Notes under the pieces: model-generated
Seen by the model: only the letters and a program-made list of their open reading frames with translations
What the model was told of the DNA's origin: nothing
Database searches by the model: none
Assembly: GCA_015064685.1 (NCBI GenBank)
Contig: SVRT01000024.1
Location: forward strand, 1-37,037
Source: Oscillospiraceae bacterium
GTDB lineage: Bacteria; Bacillota; Clostridia; Oscillospirales; CAG-272
DNA: 37,037 nucleotides
Direction of reading: 5' to 3'
Position numbers and translations under genes: made by a program
Shown here: positions 23,735-32,361 of the stretch, piece by piece
Layout of the letters: the number at the start of each line of letters is the position of its first letter
Numbering within the stretch: the first letter of the stretch is position 1

Positions 23735-25877
23735 ATGAAAAATCAAAAACAACCTTGTCGCCGTCAAGCTTTAGCCTTGCATTGAAGGGCTTGCCGTTTT
23801 TAGAGACAAAACCTTGAATTTCGGATGATACACCCTCAGAAAGAATCTTTCTGGCATTGGAGATGGAGATCGTCCTCTTGCAGATAAAGCTTCCCATTCT
23901 GAATTTACATCCTTCCTTATATCCAACACAGCCGTATCCGTATCTACCCTTTATGACGTCCTTTCCGCACAACGGACATTTTCCGACGAGATCGCCGTAA
24001 AAGCCCGTGTCCGTATCGGTCTCAAGAGCTTGATCCTTGTGTTCAAATACAGAGGAGATCTCATTGCAAGCAAGCGCGACACTGTCGTTTATGGTGATAT
24101 CACCGCGATATACCTTTTTGAGCGCCTGACCAAGCTCGCTCGTCTTGTACTTGTCCATCGAGACCTTCATCTGCATCAGCTGCTCGATAAGGTATTCACC
24201 GCCTGGGAGAATATTGTACGTATCCTTTTTTAGGCTGATATAGCCAGACCTTATCGCGTTTTCGATAATGCCCGTTCTCGTTGCTTCTGTTCCAAGCTCA
24301 AGACCCTCGAAGATAGCCTTGTAATCCTCTTCGTCGTTTTCGGCATCGCTCTCTGGTGCCTGCGCTGCGCGCTCCGCGGCGGCTGCCTTGTCCTCACGGA
24401 AGGGATTTTTCAAATAATTATTGAGTGTTTCTACTGTATAGTGCTTCGGCGGGCTGGTCTGCTTTTCAACGGGATGGAAATTGATGTTTACAAGATCACC
24501 CTCCTCAAGAGGGGGAAGTATTTTGTCCTTTCTCTCGCTGTCGTCAAAGCGCAAGAAGCCCTTTTGAATTATGATCACACCCTTGAGCGTAAACTGCTCG
24601 TATCCGCCAACGTCAATCACGATCTCTGTTTTCTGCGCAAGACATTCTTCCTCGCAGAATACCGAAACGAAGCGACGGAAGACTGTCTGATATACGAGCA
24701 TTTCCTTTTCCGTGAGGCGCTCTTTTTTCGGTATCTTGTACGTGGGAGTCAAAGCGGAGTGGCTCTCGATCTTGGAGTCGTCGAATATTGTCTTTTTATC
24801 CTTGAATACAACGGGATAACCAAGCCCCTTGATCGCGTTTATGATCTTTTTGACCTTGTCCTTTTCATTGGTTGCAAGGTATTCGGAGTTGGTTCTGGGA
24901 TAAGTGAGATATCCTTCCTCATAAAGCTTCTGTACGATAGCAAGACTGTCCGCCATACTCATCTTGTATTTTTTACTAAGGACGTTCTGAAGCTTTGAAA
25001 GCGAAAAGAGCTTGCCTGGATTAACGGTCTCCTTTTTTGTCTTCTTTGAAATAACTATAGCCTGACTCGCATTGTACTTTGCGCACAGTGCCTCGGCTTG
25101 AGCTTTTTGATCTTTTTCGAATTTGACCTTGCTGACAAGCTCTATCTCCTCGCCTTTTGTGATCTCCTTTGAGACGGCGGCGAGATAAATATCGGGAACG
25201 AAATTGCGTATTGCAATATCTCTGTCGTATATGGCACGAACGATCGGAACGATAACGCGGCCAACGCGCAAGAGCATGCCGGTTTTAAGTGTCGCATAAC
25301 GGGTAAGATTAACACCGTAAAGCCAATCTATATACGTGCGAGCAAATCCCTCGTCAGCGAGATTCTGGTACTCGTCCTCACTCTTCATCTCTCGGATAGC
25401 CTTTCCGATGGTCTCGGGAGTCTGGTCGGGGAGCCAGAGTCGCATGAACGATCTCTTACCGTCGGCAAGCGCGCCTGTATTCATAACGCAAAGACGAATA
25501 ATTATTTCACCCTCGCGATCCGAGTCTCCCGCGTTGACTATTCTGTCAACGTCGTCGCGACAGCAGAGATACTTGATCGTCATAAACTGTTTCTCAACTC
25601 CGGGATCGACCTTCTTGTCAGCTCCGAGCTTGAGCTTGAACCTAAACTGATCTGGAAAGCAGGGAAGGTTGTCAAGAGTCCAGCGAGCTTTTGGGTCTCC
25701 ACCCGTGTAATCCTCAATATCGCACAACGAAAAAAGGTGACCGAATGCCCAGGTTACCAAATATCCGTCCCCTTCAAAATATCCGTTTTTTCTTTGAAGA
25801 GAGCATTTGTCCATTTGTTGAATGCCCTCAACGATGTTTCTTGCCAGACTTGGCTTTTCCGCGATAATTACAGTCAT
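23733..25877 (-). CDS. topB: DNA topoisomerase III
   Basis: Type IA topoisomerase of 714 residues that relaxes and decatenates DNA. The Toprim domain starts MTVIIAEKPSLAR and includes GDSDREGE (117-124). The nicking tyrosine is Y326 in EGYLTYPRTNSEYL. The family segment GRVQTP reads GRVIVP here (206-211), a variation worth noting. The C-terminus has one cysteine cluster (CPLCGKDVIKGRYGYGCVGYKEGC, split C...C) and a final repair-type domain (KILSEGVSSEIQGFVSKNGKPFNARL), commonly found in Firmicutes TopB. An accessory-element copy is possible because mobile elements carry topB, but no conjugation genes are near. The start at 25877 follows TAGGAG. Confidence 0.94.
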   Translation of the reverse strand: MTVIIAEKPSLARNIVEGIQQMDKCSLQRKNGYFEGDGYLVTWAFGHLFSLCDIEDYTGGDPKARWTLDNLPCFPDQFRFKLKLGADKKVDPGVEKQFMTIKYLCCRDDVDRIVNAGDSDREGEIIIRLCVMNTGALADGKRSFMRLWLPDQTPETIGKAIREMKSEDEYQNLADEGFARTYIDWLYGVNLTRYATLKTGMLLRVGRVIVPIVRAIYDRDIAIRNFVPDIYLAAVSKEITKGEEIELVSKVKFEKDQKAQAEALCAKYNASQAIVISKKTKKETVNPGKLFSLSKLQNVLSKKYKMSMADSLAIVQKLYEEGYLTYPRTNSEYLATNEKDKVKKIINAIKGLGYPVVFKDKKTIFDDSKIESHSALTPTYKIPKKERLTEKEMLVYQTVFRRFVSVFCEEECLAQKTEIVIDVGGYEQFTLKGVIIIQKGFLRFDDSERKDKILPPLEEGDLVNINFHPVEKQTSPPKHYTVETLNNYLKNPFREDKAAAAERAAQAPESDAENDEEDYKAIFEGLELGTEATRTGIIENAIRSGYISLKKDTYNILPGGEYLIEQLMQMKVSMDKYKTSELGQALKKVYRGDITINDSVALACNEISSVFEHKDQALETDTDTGFYGDLVGKCPLCGKDVIKGRYGYGCVGYKEGCKFRMGSFICKRTISISNARKILSEGVSSEIQGFVSKNGKPFNARLKLDGDKVVFDFS

Positions 25878-25910
25878 GTAAGCTCCTAAACACTTGAAAA
25901 TACTCTATAT

Positions 25911-25939
25911 ATTTTATCACGAAGCATCGTTTTTGTCAA
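25911..25939 (-). promoter_or_regulatory. Sigma-A promoter of topB
   Basis: Minus strand TTGACA, 17-bp spacer, TAAAAT, with TGA before the -10. It is about 34 bp before the topB start. Confidence 0.8.
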
Positions 25940-25998
25940 CGATAAGCTAAAAAAATATACATTTATTCCAGTAAAGGAGCAAAAATCCGCAGAAACTC

Positions 25999-26027
25999 TT
26001 GACAAATGGCAAATAATAGTGTATAAT
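25999..26027 (+). promoter_or_regulatory. Sigma-A promoter of the fakB-fakA operon
   Basis: TTGACA, 17-bp spacer, TATAAT, divergent from the topB promoter. The predicted start is near 26034, so the tandem palindromes begin within the first ten transcribed bases. Confidence 0.85.
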
Positions 26028-26042
26028 TAGTTGGATTGAGTG

Positions 26043-26074
26043 TTGACTTGTCAACATCTTGACATGTCAACATC
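26043..26074 (+). promoter_or_regulatory. Two tandem 16-bp palindromic boxes, putative operator
   Basis: TTGAC(T/A)TGTCAACATC occurs twice head to tail (26043-26058 and 26059-26074), 15 of 16 bases identical. Each contains a dyad: TGTTGAC-TT-GTCAACA (26041-26056) and TTGACATGTCAA (26059-26070). The position just downstream of the promoter fits repression by road-block or start-site occlusion. No regulator gene is adjacent. Confidence 0.65.
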
Positions 26075-26148
26075 GTAGAATGATTATGAGAATTTTACAT
26101 ATATATTAACAGTGTCCGAGTCGATTGTCGGATAAACAAGGAGGAAAA

Positions 26149-27012
26149 ATGAAAGAATATGTTATCGTAACAGACTCCTCGTGTGATCTTCCAAAGAGAT
26201 TGGTGGCTGAGTGGGGAATTGAAACGCTTTCACTTGAAGTGACTATAGACGGCGTTGGTACGTTTTTGAACCACGAGATCGAGCCCGAGAAATTTTACGG
26301 ATATCTTCGCGACAAGAGACCCGTAAAAACGTCCGCTGCAAATATGGACAGATTCTGTGAGCTTTTTGAGAGACTCGTCAAAGAGGGTAAGGATATAATC
26401 TACATCGGCTTCTCCACGGGACTTTCCGCGACATATTCCGCAGGAAAGAACGCCGCTGAGGACATTATGGAGAAGTACCCCGAGGCAAAGATCTTGACCG
26501 TTGATTCGCTCTGCGCTGCACTCGGACAGGGATTGCTCATAAAGTACGCGGTCGATAAGAAGAACGAGGGCGCAACTATCGAGGAGCTTGCTGAATACGT
26601 AAAAGAGACCGTCCCGAAGCTTGCGCATTGGTTTACAGTTGAGGATCTTTTCTTCCTCAAGCGCGGAGGCAGAGTATCAGCTGCAACAGCAGTTATGGGA
26701 ACGGTGCTCCAGATAAAGCCCGTTATGCACGTTGACGATGCGGGAAAGCTTATCAACGTAGCGAAGGCACGCGGAAGAGACGCTTCGATCAAGGCACTCG
26801 TTGCCAAAATGAAGGAAACGGCGATCGATCCCGAAAAGCAGACTGTTTACATCTGCCACGGTGATTGCTATGATGACGCAAAGAAGCTTGCAGATATGGT
26901 AACTGCAGAGTTTGGAATAACAGATATACTCATTGACTATGTAGGACCGGTTATCGGCGCACATTCGGGTCCCGGAACCCTGGCGCTGTTCTTCCTCGCA
27001 AGTCAGAGATAA
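26149..27012 (+). CDS. fakB: DegV family fatty-acid-binding protein (FakB)
   Basis: Binds a fatty acid and presents it to the FakA kinase, producing acyl-phosphate for phospholipid synthesis from exogenous or recycled fatty acids. The 287-residue DegV protein has VTDSSCDLP (7-15), FSTGLSATYSAG around the fatty-acid carboxyl-binding serine-threonine loop, and VEDLFFLKRGGRVSAATA. The near-C-terminal IDYVGPVIGAHSGPGTLALFFL is also typical. The start is the ATG at 26149, 5 nt after AAGGAGG; an in-frame GTG/ATG upstream lacks a site. It lies 18 bp before fakA. The paired context makes FakB much more likely than an unassigned DegV. Confidence 0.93.
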   Translation: MKEYVIVTDSSCDLPKRLVAEWGIETLSLEVTIDGVGTFLNHEIEPEKFYGYLRDKRPVKTSAANMDRFCELFERLVKEGKDIIYIGFSTGLSATYSAGKNAAEDIMEKYPEAKILTVDSLCAALGQGLLIKYAVDKKNEGATIEELAEYVKETVPKLAHWFTVEDLFFLKRGGRVSAATAVMGTVLQIKPVMHVDDAGKLINVAKARGRDASIKALVAKMKETAIDPEKQTVYICHGDCYDDAKKLADMVTAEFGITDILIDYVGPVIGAHSGPGTLALFFLASQR

Positions 27013-27030
27013 TTTTTGGGGGATTTTATA

Positions 27031-28674
27031 ATGAAGATCACAGGAAGCTTATACCGTAGCATGGCAGAGTCGGGCGCAGCCCTTCTCAGCAATAACATGG
27101 AGGAGATAAATAACCTCAATGTCTTTCCTGTTCCTGACGGAGATACAGGTATAAATATGAGTCTTACCATGAGTACTGTTGGCAATGTAGCAGACGGAAT
27201 GGGTGTGGGAGAGACTGCAGAGAAGATCGCAGGTCTTATGCTCAGAAGCGCAAGAGGAAACTCGGGCGCGATCCTCTCGCTCTTCTTCAGAGGTATCGGT
27301 AAAGCACTCAAGGGCATTGATGAAGCAGGTGCGGGAGAAATCGTCGAAGCGTTCCAGAGAGGAACGAAGGAGGCGTACCGCGCGGTAATGAAGCCCACCG
27401 AGGGAACTATACTTACAGTTATGCGTATGTGTGGCGAGGAAGCTGAAAAAGCGTATACTGCCGATAAAAGCATCAGTGTTGAAAAGCTCTTTGACGTAAT
27501 AATGAAGGGCGCGGAGGATGCATTGGCACAGACCCCTGAGATGCTTCCTGTACTTAAGCAGACAGGCGTAGTTGACGCTGGCGGCGCGGGATTCGTGTGT
27601 GTGCTCCGCGGTATGATCGCGGCACTCGAGGGTAATCCTTACGTAGCAGAGAACAAGGCTGCAGGCGCAACCGAAATGAAGGGCGCGGCAGATTTCTCCG
27701 ACTTTAATTCCGAAGATATTACCTTCGGCTATTGTACCGAGTGTATCGTTGATAAGAATGAAAAATATCTCGGTGAGGATACGTCGGGTGAGCTTTATGA
27801 GTTCATCAAGAGCATTGGCGACAGTGCAGTATTCGTTGATGACGAGAGCATTATCAAGCTCCACATCCATACAAACGATCCCGGTGCAGTTCTTACTAAG
27901 GCGATCGAGTTCGGAAGCCTTGCTACCGTCAAGATCGAGAATATGAGAAACCAGCACACAGAGCTCGTCTCCGAGGCGAAGCCCGCAGAAGAGTCCAAGA
28001 GGGTGATCGCGATCGAGAAAAAGTACGGATTCGTCAGCGTATGTATGGGTGAGGGCATCAGTGCAATGTTCAGAGACGTCGGTGTTGATAATATCATCAC
28101 GGGCGGACAGACCATGAACCCCTCAACACAGGATATCATTGATGCAGTAATGAAGACTCCCTCGGAGTACGTATTCATTCTTCCCAATAACAAGAATATC
28201 TGTATGGTAGCAAACCAGGCAGCGCAGATAGTTACCGAAAGAAAGGTCATCGTAATACCTACCGAAACGGTTCCTCAGGGAATGAGCGCGATGATCGCGT
28301 ATAATCCCGACGGTGAGCCTGACGAGATCGTAGCAGAGATGAAGGAATCTATGGCTATGGTTACGTCTATGTCGGTCACATTCGCGGTCAGGGATACCCA
28401 GATAGACAGATTCAATATCACAAAGGGTCAGTATCTCGGACTTGTCGAGGGCAAGATCGCTTGCGTTACCAACGATAGCTTCAGCTGTGCAAAGCAGCTG
28501 ACAAGGGGAATGACGGGTGCTATCTACGTAACCGTCTTCTACGGTGAGGATGTAAGCGGGGAGCAGGCAGAGGCATTCGGCGCATATATTTCCGAAAAGG
28601 TCGGAAGCGGATGCGAGGTCTCGGTGCTTCCCGGCGGACAGCCCCTTTACGATTATATTATTTCAGTTGAATAA
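27031..28674 (+). CDS. fakA: Fatty acid kinase FakA (DAK2 / YloV family)
   Basis: Kinase that phosphorylates the fatty acid held by FakB. The 547-residue protein has an N-terminal DhaL/DAK2 nucleotide-binding domain (about 1-200) with metal-binding D36 and D38 in VFPVPDGDTGINMSLTM. ARGNSGAILSLFFRG and GVVDAGGAGFVCVL are also family motifs. It is followed by the middle DegV-docking domain and a C-terminal DegV-like domain (about 320-547; NIITGGQTMNPSTQDI, VYVFILPNNKN-like). I chose the ATG at 27031 after GGGGGAT; a TTG 15 bases earlier would begin inside that site. It is the second gene of the fak operon and ends at a terminator. Confidence 0.95.
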   Translation: MKITGSLYRSMAESGAALLSNNMEEINNLNVFPVPDGDTGINMSLTMSTVGNVADGMGVGETAEKIAGLMLRSARGNSGAILSLFFRGIGKALKGIDEAGAGEIVEAFQRGTKEAYRAVMKPTEGTILTVMRMCGEEAEKAYTADKSISVEKLFDVIMKGAEDALAQTPEMLPVLKQTGVVDAGGAGFVCVLRGMIAALEGNPYVAENKAAGATEMKGAADFSDFNSEDITFGYCTECIVDKNEKYLGEDTSGELYEFIKSIGDSAVFVDDESIIKLHIHTNDPGAVLTKAIEFGSLATVKIENMRNQHTELVSEAKPAEESKRVIAIEKKYGFVSVCMGEGISAMFRDVGVDNIITGGQTMNPSTQDIIDAVMKTPSEYVFILPNNKNICMVANQAAQIVTERKVIVIPTETVPQGMSAMIAYNPDGEPDEIVAEMKESMAMVTSMSVTFAVRDTQIDRFNITKGQYLGLVEGKIACVTNDSFSCAKQLTRGMTGAIYVTVFYGEDVSGEQAEAFGAYISEKVGSGCEVSVLPGGQPLYDYIISVE

Positions 28675-28682
28675 TAAAAGAA

Positions 28683-28715
28683 GTGCCGACGCACGTGCGT
28701 CGGCACCTTTTTGTT
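28683..28715. terminator. Terminator of the fak operon (bidirectional)
   Basis: GTGCCGACGCAC and GTGCGTCGGCAC are perfect arms followed by CTTTTTG. It separates the fak operon from the convergent DHHW-MBOAT operon. Confidence 0.9.
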
Positions 28716-29977
28716 TATTTAATAATACTTGAAAGCTCCTTTAGTCTGGCGGATGTAGATGTGTTGCTGACAACGTTGAGGAAGAGAACGTCATCAATTC
28801 CTCTGTCAATAACGAAGTCTGCAAGATCTCCGCTCCACTGACGGTAATCGATAACGTAAACGTACTCGTAAGAGTCGACAAGGAAGGGAACGAAAGCATT
28901 TCCGTAGGATTCCTTGATCACGACTATTGAAGAACCGTCATTAATTTTAGGATTGTGTATCTCTATAAGCGGCTGATCTCCTCCGATAAATGCGGTATAC
29001 TTTTTGCCTGCATCATACTTGTCCGCTTTAGTATATACAATAGCATATTCCGCAATCTTATTTCCGTTGGAATCATAGACCTTTTCTTCATTTACGCCCA
29101 TTGGAACAAATGCCTCAACGTAGTCGGGATTGTTCCTCATGCTTGTCGGTTGCTTGGCATTTGCATAGAATGTTCCGAGAAAACCGTTGAACTGAAGTCT
29201 CTGATAATCCTCAAGCGAAGTAGGCGTAATATCCTTTGCCTGACAGAAGGCTACGTAGGCATAATATGCACCGCGGGCGGTCCAGTGGTGATCGGTACGG
29301 AAATAAAGGTACTCGTTATTGTGGGATATGAGCTGAGGCAGCGTGTCCACCGCAACTACCGAGTCGTCAAGGTTAGAATACATATAGCTTATCGCCTCAC
29401 CGCAGTCCGAAGCGTTGTATTTATTGATGGTCTCCTTCGACAGTGCGATCTGGTAGTGCAACGGCACGATCATATCGTAAACTGTTGCCTTACCCTCAAC
29501 AGATCTGGCAAATTTATTAATTAGAGCAATATAAGAATCTGAATTCTGTTGATTAAAGAAGTATAGCTGGTAAGCGGTATCACCGTTAAGATACATTCCC
29601 TCGAAATTCTCACCCTTGCCGTCATCGGTTGGATTGAAAACGATATCTGAGGGACCGTTCGGTATCGCATCGGCATTTCCGCCGCCTATGACCTGTTCGC
29701 CGCGAATTCCGTAGATGGACTGAATAGCACCGTTGGCGGTTATCATAGCTTCACGCAAGGGATACGTATCTGAAAACCAAAGGCTCACCTGCGAGGTGTA
29801 CTCACCTGACAAAAAAGACTCAAAAGTGAACTCGGGAAATTTAGTCAGCTCTCTTTTTTCGTTTTCCGATATAGTCGGGCGTGCGAAGAATGCAAGTCCG
29901 ATAATAAAAATGATGACAACGACTCCGACGGAGAGGATTATTTTAAGCTTCATGCTTTTTTCTGTAAACTTATCCAT
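28715..29977 (-). CDS. DHHW family (AlgJ/AlgX-like) protein
   Basis: Membrane-anchored extracytoplasmic protein of 420 residues. One N-terminal helix (about 11-32) is followed by a SGNH-hydrolase-like domain that carries FRTDHHWTARG with the name-giving DHHW at 229-232. The catalytic-like serine is probably in the VIKESYGNAFVPF segment near the C-terminus. In alginate and cellulose acetylation systems such proteins transfer acetyl groups outside the cell, working with an MBOAT acyltransferase. The MBOAT gene is 12 bp upstream in the same operon, which supports that partnership. The glycan acceptor is unknown. The start at 29977 follows GGAGGTG. Confidence 0.88.
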   Translation of the reverse strand: MDKFTEKSMKLKIILSVGVVVIIFIIGLAFFARPTISENEKRELTKFPEFTFESFLSGEYTSQVSLWFSDTYPLREAMITANGAIQSIYGIRGEQVIGGGNADAIPNGPSDIVFNPTDDGKGENFEGMYLNGDTAYQLYFFNQQNSDSYIALINKFARSVEGKATVYDMIVPLHYQIALSKETINKYNASDCGEAISYMYSNLDDSVVAVDTLPQLISHNNEYLYFRTDHHWTARGAYYAYVAFCQAKDITPTSLEDYQRLQFNGFLGTFYANAKQPTSMRNNPDYVEAFVPMGVNEEKVYDSNGNKIAEYAIVYTKADKYDAGKKYTAFIGGDQPLIEIHNPKINDGSSIVVIKESYGNAFVPFLVDSYEYVYVIDYRQWSGDLADFVIDRGIDDVLFLNVVSNTSTSARLKELSSIIK

Positions 29978-29989
29978 TTAGCACCTCCG

Positions 29990-31432
29990 TCAGAATTGGA
30001 AATAAAGGAATGGGTTGTAGCTATCGCCTGCGAGCGCGAGAGCTGATATGATAATAAGAACTGCAGGCATCACGGTGCCAATAACGGTGTGTATTTTTTC
30101 AGCAGTCTTATTCTTTTGACAAAGGGAAGAGATCGCAGGGATTATCGGTGTGCAGGCAAGTATTGCCGCCAAAAGGAAGAATATGTTGTTCTTAAAGGTC
30201 AGATTCGTCGAAATATCCGAGAAACCGTTTCCGTTTGACGTGAAAATGTTGGCAACAGCCTGTCCGAGAGCGGAAAGATCGTTGAATTTAAAGAGCATCG
30301 TCGAGAAGAAGGTCACAACGAGTGTGAGCGCGATGCCAACGATGCGGGGAAGAAGCTTCGGGTCTTTTTTGGGCTTGATAACGTATTTTTCAAGCACGAG
30401 GAATAAGAACCAATAAAGTCCCCAGAGAATGTAGTTCCAGTTTGCGCCGTGCCAGATTCCCGTGAGAGCCCATACACAGAACATATTCAGAATGTGACGG
30501 GGAATTGACACTCTGTTTCCTCCGAGAGGAATATAAACGTAATCGCGGAAGAAGGATGAGAGAGACATATGCCAGCGTCTCCAGAAATCAGTCGCGGAGT
30601 GAGCAATGTAGGGATAGTTGAAGTTTTCCTTGTAGTGGAAGCCAACCATAAGTCCCATGCCGATCGCCATATCCGAGTACGCGGAGAAATCGAGGTAGAG
30701 CTGAAGCATATAGCAAAGCGAAGCGAGTAATATTGCCGCGCTGGAGAGGGAAGCGATTCCCTCCGCGTTCATCATAACACCGTTTTTGTTAAAGATAGCA
30801 TCTGTGATAACTCCGCATCCGTTCGCAAGTATTGCCTTTTTTGCAAGACCGATAGCAAAGCGCGAAATGCCTTTTCCAACCTCGTCGACCTTGACAACAC
30901 GATTGTTTATGTCCTCGTTTACGTCAGCGTAACGAACGATAGGACCGGCAATGCACTGGTGGAATAGCGAAGCGTAAAGAAGGAGAAGCCAATATCTTTT
31001 CTGCGCTTCGACCTCACCGCGATAAACGTCGATAACGTATGAAATGAGCTGGAAGGTGTAGAAGGATATACCGATAGGCAGTGCGATAGAGGGGATCGCG
31101 GATGAAATATTGAAAATTGAATACGCAACCGAGATGGTAAAGCCCGCATACTTGTAGATAAAGAGAATAGCAATGCAGATAACCGCGGTTATCCAGCAGA
31201 GTGCTAAGCGTAGCTTCGGAATGGTATTCTGCTCGATCATCAGAGCTCCTATCCAGCAGATAAATGTCATAAGGCAGAGCAGAAGCACCAAAGCAGGACC
31301 TCCCCAGGCATAGAAGATAAGGGAGGATACAAGCAGTATAATATTCCTTGTTTTCATTTTTTTGGCACAAAAATATGCACCGTAGCAAACGACAAGGAAG
31401 AAAAACACGAAGAATAGACTTGAAAATACCAT
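29990..31432 (-). CDS. MBOAT family O-acyltransferase (AlgI/DltB-like)
   Basis: Integral membrane enzyme of 480 residues with about ten helices. It moves acyl groups from the cytoplasm to the outside for transfer to a glycan. The family signature DFWRRWHMSLSSFFRDYVYIPLGGN (282-306, split) and the catalytic histidine H328 in TGIWHGANWNYILWG are intact, as is LDFSAYSDMAIG (247-258). It is co-transcribed with the DHHW protein 12 bp downstream. DltB is excluded because no dlt genes are adjacent. The start follows AAGAGGT. It is the first gene of the operon, with its own promoter. Confidence 0.95.
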   Translation of the reverse strand: MVFSSLFFVFFFLVVCYGAYFCAKKMKTRNIILLVSSLIFYAWGGPALVLLLCLMTFICWIGALMIEQNTIPKLRLALCWITAVICIAILFIYKYAGFTISVAYSIFNISSAIPSIALPIGISFYTFQLISYVIDVYRGEVEAQKRYWLLLLYASLFHQCIAGPIVRYADVNEDINNRVVKVDEVGKGISRFAIGLAKKAILANGCGVITDAIFNKNGVMMNAEGIASLSSAAILLASLCYMLQLYLDFSAYSDMAIGMGLMVGFHYKENFNYPYIAHSATDFWRRWHMSLSSFFRDYVYIPLGGNRVSIPRHILNMFCVWALTGIWHGANWNYILWGLYWFLFLVLEKYVIKPKKDPKLLPRIVGIALTLVVTFFSTMLFKFNDLSALGQAVANIFTSNGNGFSDISTNLTFKNNIFFLLAAILACTPIIPAISSLCQKNKTAEKIHTVIGTVMPAVLIIISALALAGDSYNPFLYFQF

Positions 31433-31472
31433 TTATTTACCTCTTGTAAGTGCAAATCAGTTAGATAAATTT

Positions 31473-31501
31473 ATTATATCATAGCTGAAAAATCTTTGCA
31501 A
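31473..31501 (-). promoter_or_regulatory. Sigma-A promoter of the MBOAT-DHHW operon
   Basis: Minus strand TTGCAA, 17-bp spacer, TATAAT, with TGA before the -10. It is divergent from the folT promoter about 50 bp away. Confidence 0.78.
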
Positions 31502-31552
31502 TACCCGACTTAATATTTTTAAGTAAATATTTAGTAAATTTGCCCCGTGCTA

Positions 31553-31580
31553 TTGACAAAAAACGATTTGGTGATATAAT
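31553..31580 (+). promoter_or_regulatory. Sigma-A promoter of the THF riboswitch-folT operon
   Basis: TTGACA, 16-bp spacer, TATAAT with TGA before it. The predicted transcript start is near 31587, about 50 nt before the aptamer. Confidence 0.85.
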
Positions 31581-31639
31581 AGTAGGGTAAGACTCGGGAG
31601 AGATCCCAAGAATTCAAATACGCACTTCTGCGAGAAAAA

Positions 31640-31737
31640 GAAGAGTAAAGATGATGGCGTCAAGTGCCGACGGGACGGGGAGTTGCCGGTCGGACGAAGG
31701 AGCAAGCCTCCGCGGTCACCGTCTTGCATCCCGCTTC
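31640..31737 (+). promoter_or_regulatory. Tetrahydrofolate (THF) riboswitch
   Basis: It contains the class's conserved blocks: GAAGAGTA...GATGATGGCGTCAAGTG (31640-31664, split), CGACGGGACGGGGAGTTGCC (31668-31687), GGACGAAGGAGCAAGC (31691-31706, with CAAG for the pseudoknot) and CTTGCATCCCGC (31723-31734). P1 pairs GAAG with CTTC. It sits before folT and folC, both folate genes, so THF should repress them. Confidence 0.93.
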
Positions 31738-31764
31738 ATACGGCACAGAGAATAAGTGTTTCTT

Positions 31765-31794
31765 CTTTCCTGCCATATGCTGTGAGGAAAGGAG
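31765..31794 (+). promoter_or_regulatory. Hairpin that can hide the folT ribosome-binding site
   Basis: CTTTCCT (31765-31771) is complementary to AGGAAAG (31785-31791). The latter overlaps the folT Shine-Dalgarno AAAGGAG (31788-31794). With no T-run, this looks like a translational expression platform for the THF riboswitch. Confidence 0.6.
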
Positions 31795-31802
31795 ATTTTT
31801 TT

Positions 31803-32360
31803 ATGGAAAACAAAAGAAACGGTCAAAGAAACAGACTTTCACTTTTCGGCACTGTAAAGGCAATGGTCATGGCGGCAATGCTCACTGCGATGAGCGTTGT
31901 CATAGGCATATTCTGTAAAAGCTTTCTCAACTTTGGCGGGGGACTTTTCAGAATAACCTTTGAGAATCTTCCGATACTTGTGTCAGGAATAATGTTTGGT
32001 CCTATTGTCGGAGGAGTTGTCGGTGCCGCCACCGATATTATCAGCTATTTCCTCTCGGGGCAGGCATACCCCATAAACCTTATCGTCACACTCGGTGCCA
32101 CGGCTATTGGAGTCATCTCGGGACTGTTCTCAAAGTACGTATTCAGAAAGAAAGGGTATTTGAGGATCATCCTCCCGTCAGCAATAGCGCATATCATAGG
32201 ATCTATGATAATAAAGCCTATAGGACTATTTACCTTTTACAGCTGGGCAGTGCTGTGGCGAGTACCTCTGTATCTCGTTATCGCGCCGCTCGAGATAACC
32301 CTGATATGCCTTATGTATAAGAATTCAACCGTTCGCAAGCTGATTGACGGAGGCTTTTGA
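31803..32360 (+). CDS. folT: FolT, folate S component of an ECF transporter
   Basis: Membrane substrate-binding subunit for folate import through the shared ECF module. The 185-residue protein has about six helices. Family motifs include the N-terminal TVKAMVMAAMLTAMSVVIGIF, then RITFENLPILVSGIMFGPIVGGVVGAATDII and the C-terminal LIRVPLYLVIAPLEI-like end (here WRVPLYLVIAPLEITLICLMY). The substrate call rests on the THF riboswitch upstream and on folC immediately downstream (one base after the stop). The ATG follows AAAGGAG at 8 nt; a longer upstream frame runs through the riboswitch and is rejected. Confidence 0.93.
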   Translation: MENKRNGQRNRLSLFGTVKAMVMAAMLTAMSVVIGIFCKSFLNFGGGLFRITFENLPILVSGIMFGPIVGGVVGAATDIISYFLSGQAYPINLIVTLGATAIGVISGLFSKYVFRKKGYLRIILPSAIAHIIGSMIIKPIGLFTFYSWAVLWRVPLYLVIAPLEITLICLMYKNSTVRKLIDGGF

Positions 32361-32361
32361 A

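Noticed and set aside
23733-25877. Integrative element marked by topB
   Set aside because: TopB can travel on conjugative elements, but no relaxase, integrase, VirB4/VirD4 or att site is visible around it.
27049-27957. 302-residue minus-strand open frame
   Set aside because: Antisense to fakA, rich in Cys and His, no motif or start site.
28955-29524. 189-residue plus-strand open frame
   Set aside because: Antisense to the DHHW gene with no ribosome-binding site or family motif.
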